In this document: piece by piece, positions 36,092-45,809 of the stretch
How positions within the stretch are numbered: the first letter of the stretch is position 1
Layout of the letters: every line of letters starts with the position of its first letter
NCBI GenBank assembly: GCA_963803155.1
Contig: CAWDMN010000052.1
Coordinates: forward strand, 1 to 64,000
Reading direction: 5' to 3'
Length of the DNA: 64,000 bases
From: CAWDMN01 sp963803155
Lineage (GTDB): Bacteria > Acidobacteriota > Terriglobia > Versatilivoradales > Versatilivoraceae
Position numbers and translations under genes: made by a program
The notes under the pieces: model-generated
Told to the model about the DNA's origin: nothing
Seen by the model: the letters and a program-made list of their open reading frames with translations, nothing else
The model's database searches: none

Positions 36092-37897
36092 TTGTTGAGA
36101 ACATCCCCACTCTCCCTTCAAGCCGTCCTTTCTAATGGCTCCGGCATTCTGATTTCCGTTTGGTTGTTTCTCTCCTTTGCCCTGCCTCTTTCTCCTTCTC
36201 TAGGTCTTCGAGCTGAAAGCCAGGCCGAGCTGTATCGACGGCAGGCCCTGAAATACTCGAGGGACAAACGGTGGAATGAGGCCGTTGAAAAATACCAGCA
36301 AGCTCTGCGCCTGGAACCGAATGATCCGGATACCCATTACGATTTAGCGCTGAGCCTGAAATACAAAGGCGATCCCCAGGCGGCGGTTAAAGCCTTTCAA
36401 ACCTCGCTGCAACTAAGACCCAAATGGGTTGAAGCCCATTTTGGATTGGGAGCCACCTATTACGATTTGCATGACGAGGCCAAGGCTTTGGGTGAGCTTC
36501 GGGCGGCACTGAAATTGAATCCGAGACATGTCGGGGCTCGCTATTTTCTGGCCATAGTTCTCTTGGAGCGAGAAGACTTGGCGGAGGGTATCACGGAATT
36601 ACAGGCAGTACTGCGGCTAGACCCTTCCCATTGGGAGGCGCGTCACCGTTTAGGCTTGGCGCGGTTGCAGGACAATAATCCCACCTCGGCCGTCGAAGAA
36701 TTTCAACGCTGCCTTAAAATAAAGCCTTCCTTCGTTGAAGCGCATTATCACTTGGGATTAGCCTTGGGGCAACTCGGTAATCTTGAGGAGGCCCGCCTTG
36801 AGTTTCGGCGCGCCATTCAGTTGAATCCCGCGTTCTCGCTTGCTCACTCTCGACTAGGTGTTACACTCCGGCGCGCAGGAGACCTGAAGGGGGCGCTCGC
36901 GGAGTTTCGCGAGACGGTTCGTCTTGATCCCACCAACCCGGAAGCCCATTTCAATTTGGGAATGGCATTGAAGACTGAAAACGATTTACCGGGTGCCATC
37001 CGGGCCTTTCGCCAGGCCGTAACGCTTAGACCGGATTTTGAAAAGGCTCGCTACAATCTGGGGATCATACTGCAAGCTCAAGGACAGAAGAAGGATGCTG
37101 AAACGGAACTGCGTCAAATAGGGGAATTGCAGAATTTCAGGTTTCACCTAACCCGCGCCAAAAGCCTCATTCTTCAAGGCGTGGCTTCCCTAAAAAAGGA
37201 AGACCTGGATGAGGCTTTGGGATCCTTTCAAAATGCGATCGCGGAAAGCCCTGATCTTCCCATTCCTCATTACTACCTGGGCGTCGTGTGGGACAAGAAA
37301 GGAGACTCCGCAAAGGCCAAGGCGGAGTACGAGAAGGCCCTGGAGCTTAAGCCGGACTACGCTCAGGCCCACTCCGGCTTCGGACTTCTTTGCTGGCGGC
37401 AGAATGAGCGTACGAAAGCTTTGGAGGAATTCCGACAGGCTGTCATGAGCGACCCGGACCTCGCCGAGGCTCACTACAACCTGGGTTTGGCACTCGCACA
37501 AACGGGCCATCTACAAGAATCGGTCCAGGAATTCACTGAAGCCGTCAGCTTGAATCCCAAATATCTCGAGGCTCGCATCAATTTGGGCTTGGCTTTAAGC
37601 CAGAACAAAGACTTGACAGGAGCTGCCAACGTCTACCGGGACATTCTCAAAGAAAATCCTAATTCCGCCGAGATCCACAACAATCTGGGCCTGGTGCTCT
37701 TACAAGCCAAAGACTATTCGAGAGCACAGGCGGCCTTCAAAGAAGCTTTGCGCTTAAAAGCTGATTACGCCGAGGCCCATTACAATCTTGGATTAGCCTT
37801 CCTTCAGTCTGGGAACTCAGCGGAGGCTCGCGCTGAGATGGAAAGGGCCTATCAACTGGCGCCGCGGCTAAGAAACCTGCCACCAAGACCGGAGTGA
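36092..37897 (+). CDS. Tetratricopeptide-repeat protein, exported
   Basis: This 601-residue protein has a signal peptide/anchor (about 1-43) and then about 15 TPRs of 34 residues, each with the pattern W-x2-G-L/Y-x3-A-x2-F-x4-A-x2-L-x-P, such as WNEAVEKYQQALRLEPNDPD and LEEARLEFRRAIQLNPAFS. Repeats 8 and 9 are separated by a spacer (about 345-370). TPRs form a superhelix that binds partner proteins. It starts at TTG 36092; no better start is close, and a signal peptide begins there. It is 211 bases downstream of the TonB receptor; co-occurrence with such receptors suggests it helps assemble or feed the outer-membrane uptake machinery (inference). Confidence 0.85.
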   Translation: MLRTSPLSLQAVLSNGSGILISVWLFLSFALPLSPSLGLRAESQAELYRRQALKYSRDKRWNEAVEKYQQALRLEPNDPDTHYDLALSLKYKGDPQAAVKAFQTSLQLRPKWVEAHFGLGATYYDLHDEAKALGELRAALKLNPRHVGARYFLAIVLLEREDLAEGITELQAVLRLDPSHWEARHRLGLARLQDNNPTSAVEEFQRCLKIKPSFVEAHYHLGLALGQLGNLEEARLEFRRAIQLNPAFSLAHSRLGVTLRRAGDLKGALAEFRETVRLDPTNPEAHFNLGMALKTENDLPGAIRAFRQAVTLRPDFEKARYNLGIILQAQGQKKDAETELRQIGELQNFRFHLTRAKSLILQGVASLKKEDLDEALGSFQNAIAESPDLPIPHYYLGVVWDKKGDSAKAKAEYEKALELKPDYAQAHSGFGLLCWRQNERTKALEEFRQAVMSDPDLAEAHYNLGLALAQTGHLQESVQEFTEAVSLNPKYLEARINLGLALSQNKDLTGAANVYRDILKENPNSAEIHNNLGLVLLQAKDYSRAQAAFKEALRLKADYAEAHYNLGLAFLQSGNSAEARAEMERAYQLAPRLRNLPPRPE

Positions 37898-38260
37898 AGT
37901 CCGCGGCAGCATATTTCAAAGCGATGGTTTTTGGCCCAGAATAGGTGCTGTATCTGCCTCCTCGGCCCCCCAGCCCCTTCTTACGGATAGAACGGCCAAT
38001 TCCTCGCGTGCTCATCAAGCATGCGCTAAGCACCTGCTCCGCCCGTCTTGCGCGGTGCTGAATAAATGCAACCTTGCGGTTCCCAGGCGGATAATTGCTC
38101 GCTTTATCCATTTTTTTTGCCACTTATCGGTTAAAACCTGCCTCTCACCGAAAATCGAATGCGTCCTGGGCGCCTGCGTGCCATGATGTCATCAGATCAG
38201 GGGCAGTCAACCAAATGCGCTTTTCCCCTGAGCGAATTGTTAGATAATTGGAGGTGCCCC
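37898..38260. other. Intergenic, no recognisable gene
   Basis: About 360 bases before the LiaF-type genes. The open frame on the minus strand overlapping the end of the TPR gene is not supported. GGAGGTGCCCC at the end serves the next gene. Confidence 0.4.
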
Positions 38261-38503
38261 ATGCCCCGTTATAGTGAGATAATCTCGAGACCCCATTTAT
38301 TTATGGGGTTGACCTTAATCACGGCCGGTGTAGTGATTCTTCTCGACAATGTGGGTTTGGCTCCAGTAGATGATTATTGGGAATATTGGCCTCTTTTACT
38401 GGTGATTATCGGTGTGACGCGGCTGGTGGATGATCTCTGGAACACTCGAAGGGAAGAGAAAAGAATTCCAGTCATGGGAATGAAGGATCAATCGATTCTC
38501 TAA
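38261..38503 (+). CDS. Small two-helix membrane protein, LiaF/DUF5668 type
   Basis: This 80-residue protein starts at ATG 38261 behind GGAGGTGCCCC. Two transmembrane helices (about 14-35 and 43-62), LFMGLTLITAGVVILLDNVG and EYWPLLLVIIGVTRLVDDLW, form the DUF5668-type module that appears at the N-terminus of LiaF proteins. It precedes the 228-residue LiaF-like protein, which has two similar modules. The pair probably senses envelope stress, as LiaF does (inference). Confidence 0.7.
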   Translation: MPRYSEIISRPHLFMGLTLITAGVVILLDNVGLAPVDDYWEYWPLLLVIIGVTRLVDDLWNTRREEKRIPVMGMKDQSIL

Positions 38504-38567
38504 TCATCCCGGTTTGCTGAATGTTAAAAGAAATTCCAGTTAAAATCGACAAAAACGGAGCAGAGCC

Positions 38568-39254
38568 ATGGAACCGAAACCTTCAATTCGAATCACACCT
38601 CAATTAATAGCGGGCCTCACCATCATTCTGGTGGGAGTGCTCTTCCTTTTAGATAATCTGGGAGTCATACACGCGGAGAATTTTTGGCATTATTGGCCGG
38701 TTTTTTTGATTGTCGTGGGAGCCGCAAAATTGACGGAGACCGGAGGAGACTGGGGGAAACTTTTTGGCGCCGGCTTGATGGGCTTCGGCACTTTGCTCCT
38801 CCTCGACAATCTGCATGTCACCCACGTCGATTTCTGGAAGTTCTGGCCAGCCCTCCTGATTTTGGCGGGCATTGCCCTCGTCTGGCAAGTTTTCGTCGGA
38901 ACGAGTGGAAAGAAACCGCTGGAATCTCAGATTCGGGGAGCTGCCGTGCTGGGCGGATTCAAGCGGAGTTCCCGCTCAAAAAATTTTCAGGGCGGAGAGC
39001 TGACGGCCATCATGGGGGGGTGTGAAATTGATCTTCGGGAAGCCTCCATCCAGGCAGAACAGGCAGTGATCAGTTGTTTCGCCTTTTGGGGTGGCATCGA
39101 AATCAAGGTGCCGGAAGACTGGAATGTATTGATGGATGCCGTGCCAATCATGGGCGGATTTGAAGACAAAACCCGCCACCCCCAAGAGGCTTTTTCGAAG
39201 CAATTGGTGGTCCGGGGATTTGTGCTGATGGGTGGGGTGGAGGTAAGGAATTAA
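38568..39254 (+). CDS. LiaF-like membrane protein with C-terminal stress-response domain
   Basis: This 228-residue protein has two tandem DUF5668-type units (about 10-55, with NFWHYWPVFLIVVGAAKLTE, and about 60-105, with HVDFWKFWPALLILAGIALV). The C-terminus (about 125-228) is a beta-helix-like LiaF domain, with LTAIMGGCEIDLREASIQAE, FWGGIEIKVPEDW and GFVLMGGVEVRN. LiaF members inhibit a sensor kinase until cell-wall stress releases it. Here the kinase and regulator genes follow directly. The start at 38568 has GGAG about 10 bases upstream. It is 64 bases from the small paralogue. Confidence 0.8.
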   Translation: MEPKPSIRITPQLIAGLTIILVGVLFLLDNLGVIHAENFWHYWPVFLIVVGAAKLTETGGDWGKLFGAGLMGFGTLLLLDNLHVTHVDFWKFWPALLILAGIALVWQVFVGTSGKKPLESQIRGAAVLGGFKRSSRSKNFQGGELTAIMGGCEIDLREASIQAEQAVISCFAFWGGIEIKVPEDWNVLMDAVPIMGGFEDKTRHPQEAFSKQLVVRGFVLMGGVEVRN

Positions 39255-39378
39255 TTCTGAATTGCGAACGAAGATTGAATGATTTTGCCGCAATTGAGAG
39301 GGGACAGCCAAAGTTTTTGTTGCACGGTTTGCCTGGTCATAATTTCAAAGATTCCGCTTGTCTCAGGCCATTCGCTTC

Positions 39379-40491
39379 ATGCACCCAATCTTGGTTAACA
39401 CACGAAGACTGTTTATCTATTTGACCGGTTGGCTTTTGTTTTCCGGAATGGTGGGCTATATGCTCACTCTTGCGGAAATCCTCAATTGGATAGAAGCCTT
39501 AGCTTGGCTGCTGCCTTTGGGATTGATCAACGCTTTCATGGGATTAGGATCCTGGTATTTCTGCCGGACTTTTTCCCTAAAAAAAGCGGTATGGGGGCAA
39601 CAACTCATCACGTTGGGCGTAGCCACCCTTTTTTCAAGCGGGCTTTGGGTTCCCCTTGGGATGGTCTGGGCGAAGATGCTCGCTCTGGCTCCCGGATTCG
39701 AAAAATTGCCGGAGAAGGTTCAGCCGTTAAATCCTCTTCTTTTCGCGATGGGAGTGTTGTTGTTCGCCCTAGCCCTGGCCATCCACTATTTGATCCTTGC
39801 CATTGAGGAATCCAAAGCCGCAGAACAAAAAGTGCTGGAGATGCATTTGCTGGCGCGGGAATCGGAGCTTAAGGCACTAAAAGCTCAACTACACCCCCAT
39901 TTTCTATTTAACAGCCTGAACTCGGTCAGCGCTTTGACCAGTTCCAATCCGGCGGCCGCCAGGCAGATGTGTTTGCAGTTGGCGGATTTCCTGCGCAAAA
40001 GCCTGAATTATGCTGGGATGGATTTGATCACTTTTGGCGAAGAGATTGAATTGGCGGGGAATTATCTTGCCATTGAGCAGATCCGGTTCGGATCCAGACT
40101 CCAGGTTCAGAAATCCATCGCGGAGGAAAGTTGCGGATGCCTCTTCCTCCCGCTTTTGTTGCAGCCTTTGCTGGAAAATGCCATCAATCACGGCATTGGC
40201 CATTTGCTTGAGGGGGGAAACATCAATCTGGAAGCCCGATGTGCGGGGAGCAAATTGAAGCTTTCGGTGGAAAATCCCTGCGATCCTGACCGGCCAAAAT
40301 CAAACAGGGCCGGTTATGGTTTGTCATTAGTCCGACGACGCTTGGAAGAATTTTATGGAGATCAGGCCTGGATTAACTATGATGATCAAGGCTCTTCTTT
40401 TCAGGTGAGATTGACTCTCCCCGCTGAGTTCAGCGGGAAAGGGATTGTACAAATGGAGGATAAATCGAAGCCATCCCCTCGGACGGCCTGA
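39379..40491 (+). CDS. LytS/YehU-type membrane sensor histidine kinase
   Basis: This 370-residue kinase has four transmembrane helices (about 10-30, 40-62, 75-95, 120-140), then a His_kinase domain: KALKAQLHPHFLFNSLNSVS carries the phospho-acceptor histidine. An HATPase_c domain follows (LLQPLLENAINHGIGHLLEG and GYGLSLVRRRLEEFYGD). The start at ATG 39379 is preferred over TTG 39358, though neither has a strong ribosome-binding site. The next gene is its LytTR partner, 213 bases downstream. The LiaF-type gene ends 124 bases upstream, so the three probably form one envelope-sensing unit. Confidence 0.88.
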   Translation: MHPILVNTRRLFIYLTGWLLFSGMVGYMLTLAEILNWIEALAWLLPLGLINAFMGLGSWYFCRTFSLKKAVWGQQLITLGVATLFSSGLWVPLGMVWAKMLALAPGFEKLPEKVQPLNPLLFAMGVLLFALALAIHYLILAIEESKAAEQKVLEMHLLARESELKALKAQLHPHFLFNSLNSVSALTSSNPAAARQMCLQLADFLRKSLNYAGMDLITFGEEIELAGNYLAIEQIRFGSRLQVQKSIAEESCGCLFLPLLLQPLLENAINHGIGHLLEGGNINLEARCAGSKLKLSVENPCDPDRPKSNRAGYGLSLVRRRLEEFYGDQAWINYDDQGSSFQVRLTLPAEFSGKGIVQMEDKSKPSPRTA

Positions 40492-40579
40492 GATTACAAG
40501 TGAAAGTTCCGCGAGGTTATGAAAATAATCTCAATCCGAGGGATTAGGCAATTTGCAATAGGATTGTTTTTCCCCGGGA

Positions 40580-40697
40580 TGGAATGCCTGGGAGGGCGAG
40601 CCTACCGCCTGGGCGGGAGCCTAACCCTCCCGCCTATTGTTCAATTCAGCCAGCCAGCACGGCTGGTTTACCCTGTTGCACCTTGAATTACACTTAT
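40580..40697. repeat. Dispersed intergenic repeat B, copy 1
   Basis: This element lies between the LytS-type kinase and its regulator. It aligns with 59897-60011 over about 115 bases, sharing GGGAGCCTAACCCTCCCG-like, CAATTCAGCC, GGCTGGTTTACC.TGT.GCAC.TT and AATTACAC blocks. The core can fold into hairpins (for example CGGGAG..CTCCCG). It occupies most of the gap before the regulator. Confidence 0.65.
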
Positions 40698-40704
40698 CTC
40701 TTGA

Positions 40705-41472
40705 ATGAATATGACCAGTGAAATGAATACGGGAAATATTCGGACTGTCCTCGTCGATGATGAAGCCCTGGCCCGACAACTTTTAAGAGAGCTGCTTTCG
40801 TCCCATTCCGATATTGAAATTGTAGCGGAATGCGGCAATGGCTTCGACGCGGTCAAAGCCATTAATGATTTCAAACCCGACTTGCTGTTGCTCGACATTC
40901 AAATGCCAAAATTAAATGGGTTTGAAGTTTTGGACTTGATTCAGCGCGAGAATTTGACGGTGATCTTTGTAACGGCTTTCGACGAATTTGCCTTAAAAGC
41001 CTTCGAAGTCCATGCGGCGGATTACTTACTAAAACCGATCTCGGTTGAGCGCCTAGAAAAAGCGCTACAACAGGCAAGAAAACATTTGAATCCACGGAAT
41101 CGTCCTCCCCTCGCCCCTTTAGCGGAGACCGTTCGGAAAGGTCAACCCGGTTTGGAGAGAATTCTGATTCGCGATGGGGCCCGAGTTCATGTGATTCCGG
41201 CTCGCAAAATTGACTATGTCGAAGCGCAGGACGACTATATTTGCGTGAAATCGGAAGGCAAAAGCTATTTGAAACAACAACCCATGGCCGAAGTGGAAGC
41301 CTCCCTTGATCCGAGGCGTTTCATTCGGATTCATCGTTCCTATATTTTGAACCTGGACCGTTTGTCCCGGCTGGAAATGATGACTCGGGAAGCCTGGACC
41401 GCCATCCTGATGGATGGGACACAACTGCCCGTCAGCCGGAAAGGGTATGAGCGGCTGAAAACTTTGCTTTAA
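40705..41472 (+). CDS. LytTR-family response regulator
   Basis: This 255-residue regulator has a receiver domain (about 12-130; VLVDDEALARQLLRELLSSH, LLLLDIQMPKLNGFEVLDLI and LLKPIS) and a LytTR DNA-binding domain (about 150-255; ILIRDGARVHVIPARKIDYV, YICVKSEGKSY, FIRIHRSYILNL). It is the partner of the kinase upstream. ATG codons at 40705, 40711 and 40723 compete and no ribosome-binding site is clear, so the start is uncertain by up to 18 bases. Repeat B copy 1 lies immediately upstream. Confidence 0.92.
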   Translation: MNMTSEMNTGNIRTVLVDDEALARQLLRELLSSHSDIEIVAECGNGFDAVKAINDFKPDLLLLDIQMPKLNGFEVLDLIQRENLTVIFVTAFDEFALKAFEVHAADYLLKPISVERLEKALQQARKHLNPRNRPPLAPLAETVRKGQPGLERILIRDGARVHVIPARKIDYVEAQDDYICVKSEGKSYLKQQPMAEVEASLDPRRFIRIHRSYILNLDRLSRLEMMTREAWTAILMDGTQLPVSRKGYERLKTLL

Positions 41473-41526
41473 TGAGCTTTGGTTTCAGCTGTTAGAAATT
41501 GGCACATTGTCTGGATCATCTCTCGA

Positions 41527-42522
41527 TTAAAATCCACCTCCCTTGTCATATTCAGTAAGAATGCGATCCAACAAATTGTCCATGGCGGGATTGATTTTCT
41601 GGCGGCTAGGATCGGCGTCGAACCATGCTATAGATTGACGGATTCCTTCCGCAAAAGAGACTTTGGGCTGATATTCCGGGACAAATTTCTTAATTTTCGA
41701 ATTGTCATAGACCAGGCTATACATCTTGTCGCCCCGCAAACTATCTCCTATCCTGGCATTGAAACGGGCGATGAAATCGGATGGAATATGGACCAGCCGG
41801 GGAGCCGCTCCCGCAGCGCATCCCAGTTGATGGTATATGGCATCCCAGGTCAGGACTTCGTCTGACGTAATATGAAAACATTTCCCAAGGGCTTTCGCCT
41901 GCCCGATGAGTCCCACCAGTCCCACGGCAAAATCGGTGTTGTGAGTCATGGTCCAGAGAGATTGTCCGTCCCCATGCACAATCACCGGCTTTCCTCGGCG
42001 GAGGCGATTTACTACCGTGAAATCATGTCCTCCCACCGTGCAGGGTATCCAGGTTTTTCCGTAAGTCAAGGAAGGGCGGACAATGGTGGCCGGGAACTCC
42101 TCATCGCGAAAAGCTTGAAGCAGCCGATGCTCGCAGGCCATTTTATCGCGCGCATACTTCCAGAAAGGATTATCGAGCGGAGTCTCTTCGGTTATGAGAT
42201 AGTGCCGGGGCGGTTTTTGGTAAGCGGATGCCGAACTGATGAAGATATATTGGCGGGTTTTGCCTCGAAATAATCGAATATCCCGTTCAACCTGCGCGGG
42301 CTCAAAGGCAATCCAATTGACGACCGCATCCCAGGTGCGGTCCTTTAAAATAGCGGCCGCCCCCGAATCATCCTCCATGTCGACTTGGAGCCAATTTGCT
42401 CCTTCGGGGATTGGGGCGCTGAGCCCGCGATTAAGAATAGTCAACTCCAAATTCCGCTCGATGGCCAGCGTGGTGGAAGCCGAGGAGATGTTGCCTGTCC
42501 CGCCGATGAAAAGTACTTTCAT
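41527..42522 (-). CDS. NAD-dependent epimerase/dehydratase (extended SDR)
   Basis: This 331-residue protein starts at ATG 42522 with GGAG a few bases upstream; the in-frame extension upstream is unlikely. The Rossmann opening is MKVLFIGGTGNISSASTTLA, with GGTGNIS in place of the usual GGTGFIG. YLIT and the sequence SSASAYQKPPRHYLI hold the SDR active-site Tyr and Ser. It resembles CSP41-type and nucleotide-sugar epimerases. It is convergent with the LytTR gene and alone on the minus strand. Substrate unknown; a nucleotide sugar is likely. Confidence 0.75.
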   Translation of the reverse strand: MKVLFIGGTGNISSASTTLAIERNLELTILNRGLSAPIPEGANWLQVDMEDDSGAAAILKDRTWDAVVNWIAFEPAQVERDIRLFRGKTRQYIFISSASAYQKPPRHYLITEETPLDNPFWKYARDKMACEHRLLQAFRDEEFPATIVRPSLTYGKTWIPCTVGGHDFTVVNRLRRGKPVIVHGDGQSLWTMTHNTDFAVGLVGLIGQAKALGKCFHITSDEVLTWDAIYHQLGCAAGAAPRLVHIPSDFIARFNARIGDSLRGDKMYSLVYDNSKIKKFVPEYQPKVSFAEGIRQSIAWFDADPSRQKINPAMDNLLDRILTEYDKGGGF

Positions 42523-42683
42523 TTTTTCTCCATTCACAAAGGGAGAGATTGGGAAGCTTGCCGTCGTTTCCCATGGAATCATAATTCCATCACGGCATTC
42601 TTGACAAGGTTGGATGTGTTGCTAAATTTTAAAAGATCCTCGGAATACTGAGATAGATGAGACGAAGCGGGCGGGGGAGATTC

Positions 42684-45600
42684 TTAACTCTGGAAACCTC
42701 GGTTCTTGGAATCCAGGATTTCCCGAACCAAACGGGATAGGCTCGCGGGGGAAAACGGCTTGGGGATATATTCAAGTCCAGGCTCCAACACTCCATGATG
42801 AACTATGGCGTTTCGGGTGTAGCCCGACATATATAAGATTTTTACTTCGGGCCGCAGGAGCTGAACTCTCCTTGCCAACTCACGCCCGCTGATTTGGGGC
42901 ATCACTACGTCCGTGATCAACAAATGGATGGTCTGACCAGGTTGAGTGATAATATTCAACGCCTCTTCTCCATTCGCCGCCTGCAGGACATGGTATCCCC
43001 TTTTCTGAAGGCTCAAGCAGGTCATGTTCCTTACGGTGCGTTCATCTTCAACCACCAGAATGGTCTCCCATCCTCGCAGGGATTCAGAAATAGGACGGGG
43101 CGAACTCTCCAAGCGTGGGTTATCCAGAACTGCCGGAAGGTAAATTTTGAAGGTTGCTCCCTTGCACGGTTCGGTGTAAACCCAAATATGGCCGCCGCTT
43201 TGTTGGACAATCCCATAAACGGTGGAGAGACCAAGTCCAGTCCCTTTGCCCTTTTCCTTGGTGGTAAAGAAGGGCTCGAAGATATGGGAAAGCGTGCCGG
43301 AATCCATTCCGATCCCGGTGTCACTAACGGCCAAAAGGATGTATTGTCCGGGAATGACGGAGACATGTTGCCGGGCATATTCGTGATCCAATTCCGCGTT
43401 GTGGGTTTCAATCAATAATGTGCCACCCGCGGGCATGGCATCCCTGGCATTTACCGCCAGATTAATGATCACCTGTTCAATTTGTCCCGGGTCTGCCTTG
43501 ATCCTGCAAAGGTCAGGGCTCAGTTTCGCGATCAATTCAATATCTTCGCCAATCAGACGGAAGAGCATCTTGGTGTTTTCTTGAATGAGCTGGTTCAAAT
43601 CGAGGATGCGCGGCTGCAGCATCTGCTTCCGGCTGAAGGCCAACAATTGGCGGATCAGTCCCGCCGCCTTTTCTCCCGCGGACAGGATCTCTTTGGCCGT
43701 CTGATAGCCCGGATCCCGCCGTTTCAAATCCATCAATAAAAGTTCAGCGTAGCCATTGATGGCAGTCAACAGGTTATTGAAATCGTGAGCGATTCCTCCC
43801 GCCAGACGTCCCACGGATTCCATTTTTTGAGACTGGCGCAGTTGCTCCTCGAGGGTGCGCATTTCGGTGACATCCCGTCCCAAGCTGGCGATTCCGGAGA
43901 CTCGTCCCTCGGGTCCCCGCAAGAGCGTATGATCCCATAAGATGGTTCTCCTTCCTCCATGGCGCGTCAAAATGATGCCCTCTTCATTGGGAAATATTTG
44001 GGATTCGTTGAGCGCCTTGAGGAATTCCTCTTCGCGCCTTTGTTTGTCCTCGGGGGGGATCAAAGTGGCAAACCAGTTCCGCCCCTCCAATTCCGAAGCC
44101 AGCCAGCCGGTTTGCTGGGCCAGAAAACTATTGCAGAAGCTGATATTGCCTTCAATATCCAGCATCACCGCCATTAGGTTAACGGTTTCCAACATGTTAC
44201 GGTAGCGGCGTTCACTCTCTTGCATGGCGGCTTCAACACGGCGGCGTTCCGTGATGTCCCTCGCAAATACCGAAACCCCGCCGATTTGGCCATCCGATTC
44301 GATGGGATTAAAGGACAATTCAAAGAAATGTTCTTCCCCCTGCATATTTAATTGATAGGGAATGATAAACCGTTCCCCGCGCATGGCGGTGCCATATAAC
44401 TCCCGCCAGAGTTCGGCTTCCCGCGGAGGCACTAATTCATCAGGAGTCAAACCCGCCTTCAAAGGATGTCCGTAAACTAATTGGAACGACCGGGCAAAGG
44501 GGCTGTTGAAGGTAACCATGCGGAAATCCCGATCCACGGAAAAAATCGAATCAGGAGTGTTTTCAATCAGGGAAAGCAAATTTGCCCGAGAGGTTTTCAC
44601 TTCTTCTTCCATTTTTTTCCGTTCCGTAATGTCCCGGAAAAAGGCCACCATCCGCTGGGGTCCGGTTTGAACGGCATGGACTTCAAACGCTCCCTGAATT
44701 ACTTGATCTTTATAAGTGATCTGTTCGGTTTCGTAGTTTTGCCCGGTGGAAGCCACCATCCGATAAGCAGCGGGGACGCCGGTTTCAGCCAACTGGGGGA
44801 AGATTTCTTCGAACGATTTCCCGGCATACTGCTGATGATCGATATTCAGAATTTGGTCTGCGGACCGGTTGGCTCCCGTAAAGATCAAGGCGCCATCCGG
44901 GCGGAGTTCGTACAGGTGGGCTCCGAATGGCGCCGAGTCGATGATAGAGCGAAGCCGGCATTCACTTTCTTCTATTGCTAATTCGGATTTCTTGCGCTCA
45001 GTTACATTGGCCGCTATGCCGAGGGCCCCCGCCAAAGTGCCGTCCGGACCGAAGAGCGGTTCATAACGAGTTTCAAAATATTGCCCTTGAACAAAGGTGG
45101 TGGAGATTAAGGACTCTCCCTGTAAGACCCGAGCTAGAGCATCGATAATTCCCGCATTTCCCGCATAGATTTCGAAAGCGGACATTCCCACCACCTGACC
45201 GGGCTTTAGCCCCAGAACCTCCAGCCCTTTGCCTTCGGAGAGTGTGAAAATTCCATTTTTGTCGATGGAAAACAGGACAATGGGGATATTGCTCACCACT
45301 GAGCGCAATCGCTCCTCGCTGAGACGCAGTTTTTCTTCGGCCTTCCGATGGGATGTGATATCCACCGCAATCCAAAAAACTGCTACAACCTTTTTATTGT
45401 TGTCCTTGAGGGCGGTGAAGGTTGCGTCGGCCCAAAAAGTCTCTCCATTTTTCTTGAGGTATTTTTTCTCCGTGCGAATGTGATCAATTTCCCCGCTTGA
45501 AAATTTCCGCAAATCTTCCCTTGTTTTTTCAACATCATCAGGATGAGTCGCGGTGAGATTCTGCATTCCGATTAATTCAACTCGGGTATAACCTAGCATT

Positions 45601-45809
45601 CGGGTCCAAGCATCATTGAAGTAGAGATAGCGCCCCTCCAAATCTATGCACCCCATCCCCATGGATTCGGTGGCAAACAAGTTGTGCCAGAAACTTTCCG
45701 TCCCTGGCATCTTGAAGGTGGGGGGAAGAGGATTGTCGGCATTTTCCAGCAATTCTTTCAATTGCCGGCGCAGAAAGTTAATTTCATTTTTTAAATCTTC
45801 CTGGGACAT
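42684..45809 (-). CDS. Hybrid sensor histidine kinase with five PAS domains
   Basis: This 1041-residue cytoplasmic kinase has five PAS domains in a row (roughly residues 35-165, 168-290, 292-410, 415-540, 540-665). A HisKA domain follows, with the phospho-acceptor His in GGIAHDFNNLLTAINGYAEL. An HATPase_c domain (EQVIINLAVNARDAMPAGGT, GTGLGLSTVYGIVQQSGGHI) and a C-terminal receiver with ITDVVMPQ and IPKPFSP complete it. The start is uncertain: ATG 45809 is chosen for the usual MSQEDL-type opening, though a GTG at 45908 in the same frame is possible. No transmembrane segment is seen, so it senses an internal signal such as redox or a ligand. It is transcribed away from thymidine kinase. Confidence 0.88.
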   Translation of the reverse strand: MSQEDLKNEINFLRRQLKELLENADNPLPPTFKMPGTESFWHNLFATESMGMGCIDLEGRYLYFNDAWTRMLGYTRVELIGMQNLTATHPDDVEKTREDLRKFSSGEIDHIRTEKKYLKKNGETFWADATFTALKDNNKKVVAVFWIAVDITSHRKAEEKLRLSEERLRSVVSNIPIVLFSIDKNGIFTLSEGKGLEVLGLKPGQVVGMSAFEIYAGNAGIIDALARVLQGESLISTTFVQGQYFETRYEPLFGPDGTLAGALGIAANVTERKKSELAIEESECRLRSIIDSAPFGAHLYELRPDGALIFTGANRSADQILNIDHQQYAGKSFEEIFPQLAETGVPAAYRMVASTGQNYETEQITYKDQVIQGAFEVHAVQTGPQRMVAFFRDITERKKMEEEVKTSRANLLSLIENTPDSIFSVDRDFRMVTFNSPFARSFQLVYGHPLKAGLTPDELVPPREAELWRELYGTAMRGERFIIPYQLNMQGEEHFFELSFNPIESDGQIGGVSVFARDITERRRVEAAMQESERRYRNMLETVNLMAVMLDIEGNISFCNSFLAQQTGWLASELEGRNWFATLIPPEDKQRREEEFLKALNESQIFPNEEGIILTRHGGRRTILWDHTLLRGPEGRVSGIASLGRDVTEMRTLEEQLRQSQKMESVGRLAGGIAHDFNNLLTAINGYAELLLMDLKRRDPGYQTAKEILSAGEKAAGLIRQLLAFSRKQMLQPRILDLNQLIQENTKMLFRLIGEDIELIAKLSPDLCRIKADPGQIEQVIINLAVNARDAMPAGGTLLIETHNAELDHEYARQHVSVIPGQYILLAVSDTGIGMDSGTLSHIFEPFFTTKEKGKGTGLGLSTVYGIVQQSGGHIWVYTEPCKGATFKIYLPAVLDNPRLESSPRPISESLRGWETILVVEDERTVRNMTCLSLQKRGYHVLQAANGEEALNIITQPGQTIHLLITDVVMPQISGRELARRVQLLRPEVKILYMSGYTRNAIVHHGVLEPGLEYIPKPFSPASLSRLVREILDSKNRGFQS

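Noticed and set aside
37737..38123. 128-codon minus-strand frame overlapping the TPR gene end
   Set aside because: Overlaps a real gene and has a low-complexity basic translation without a start signal.
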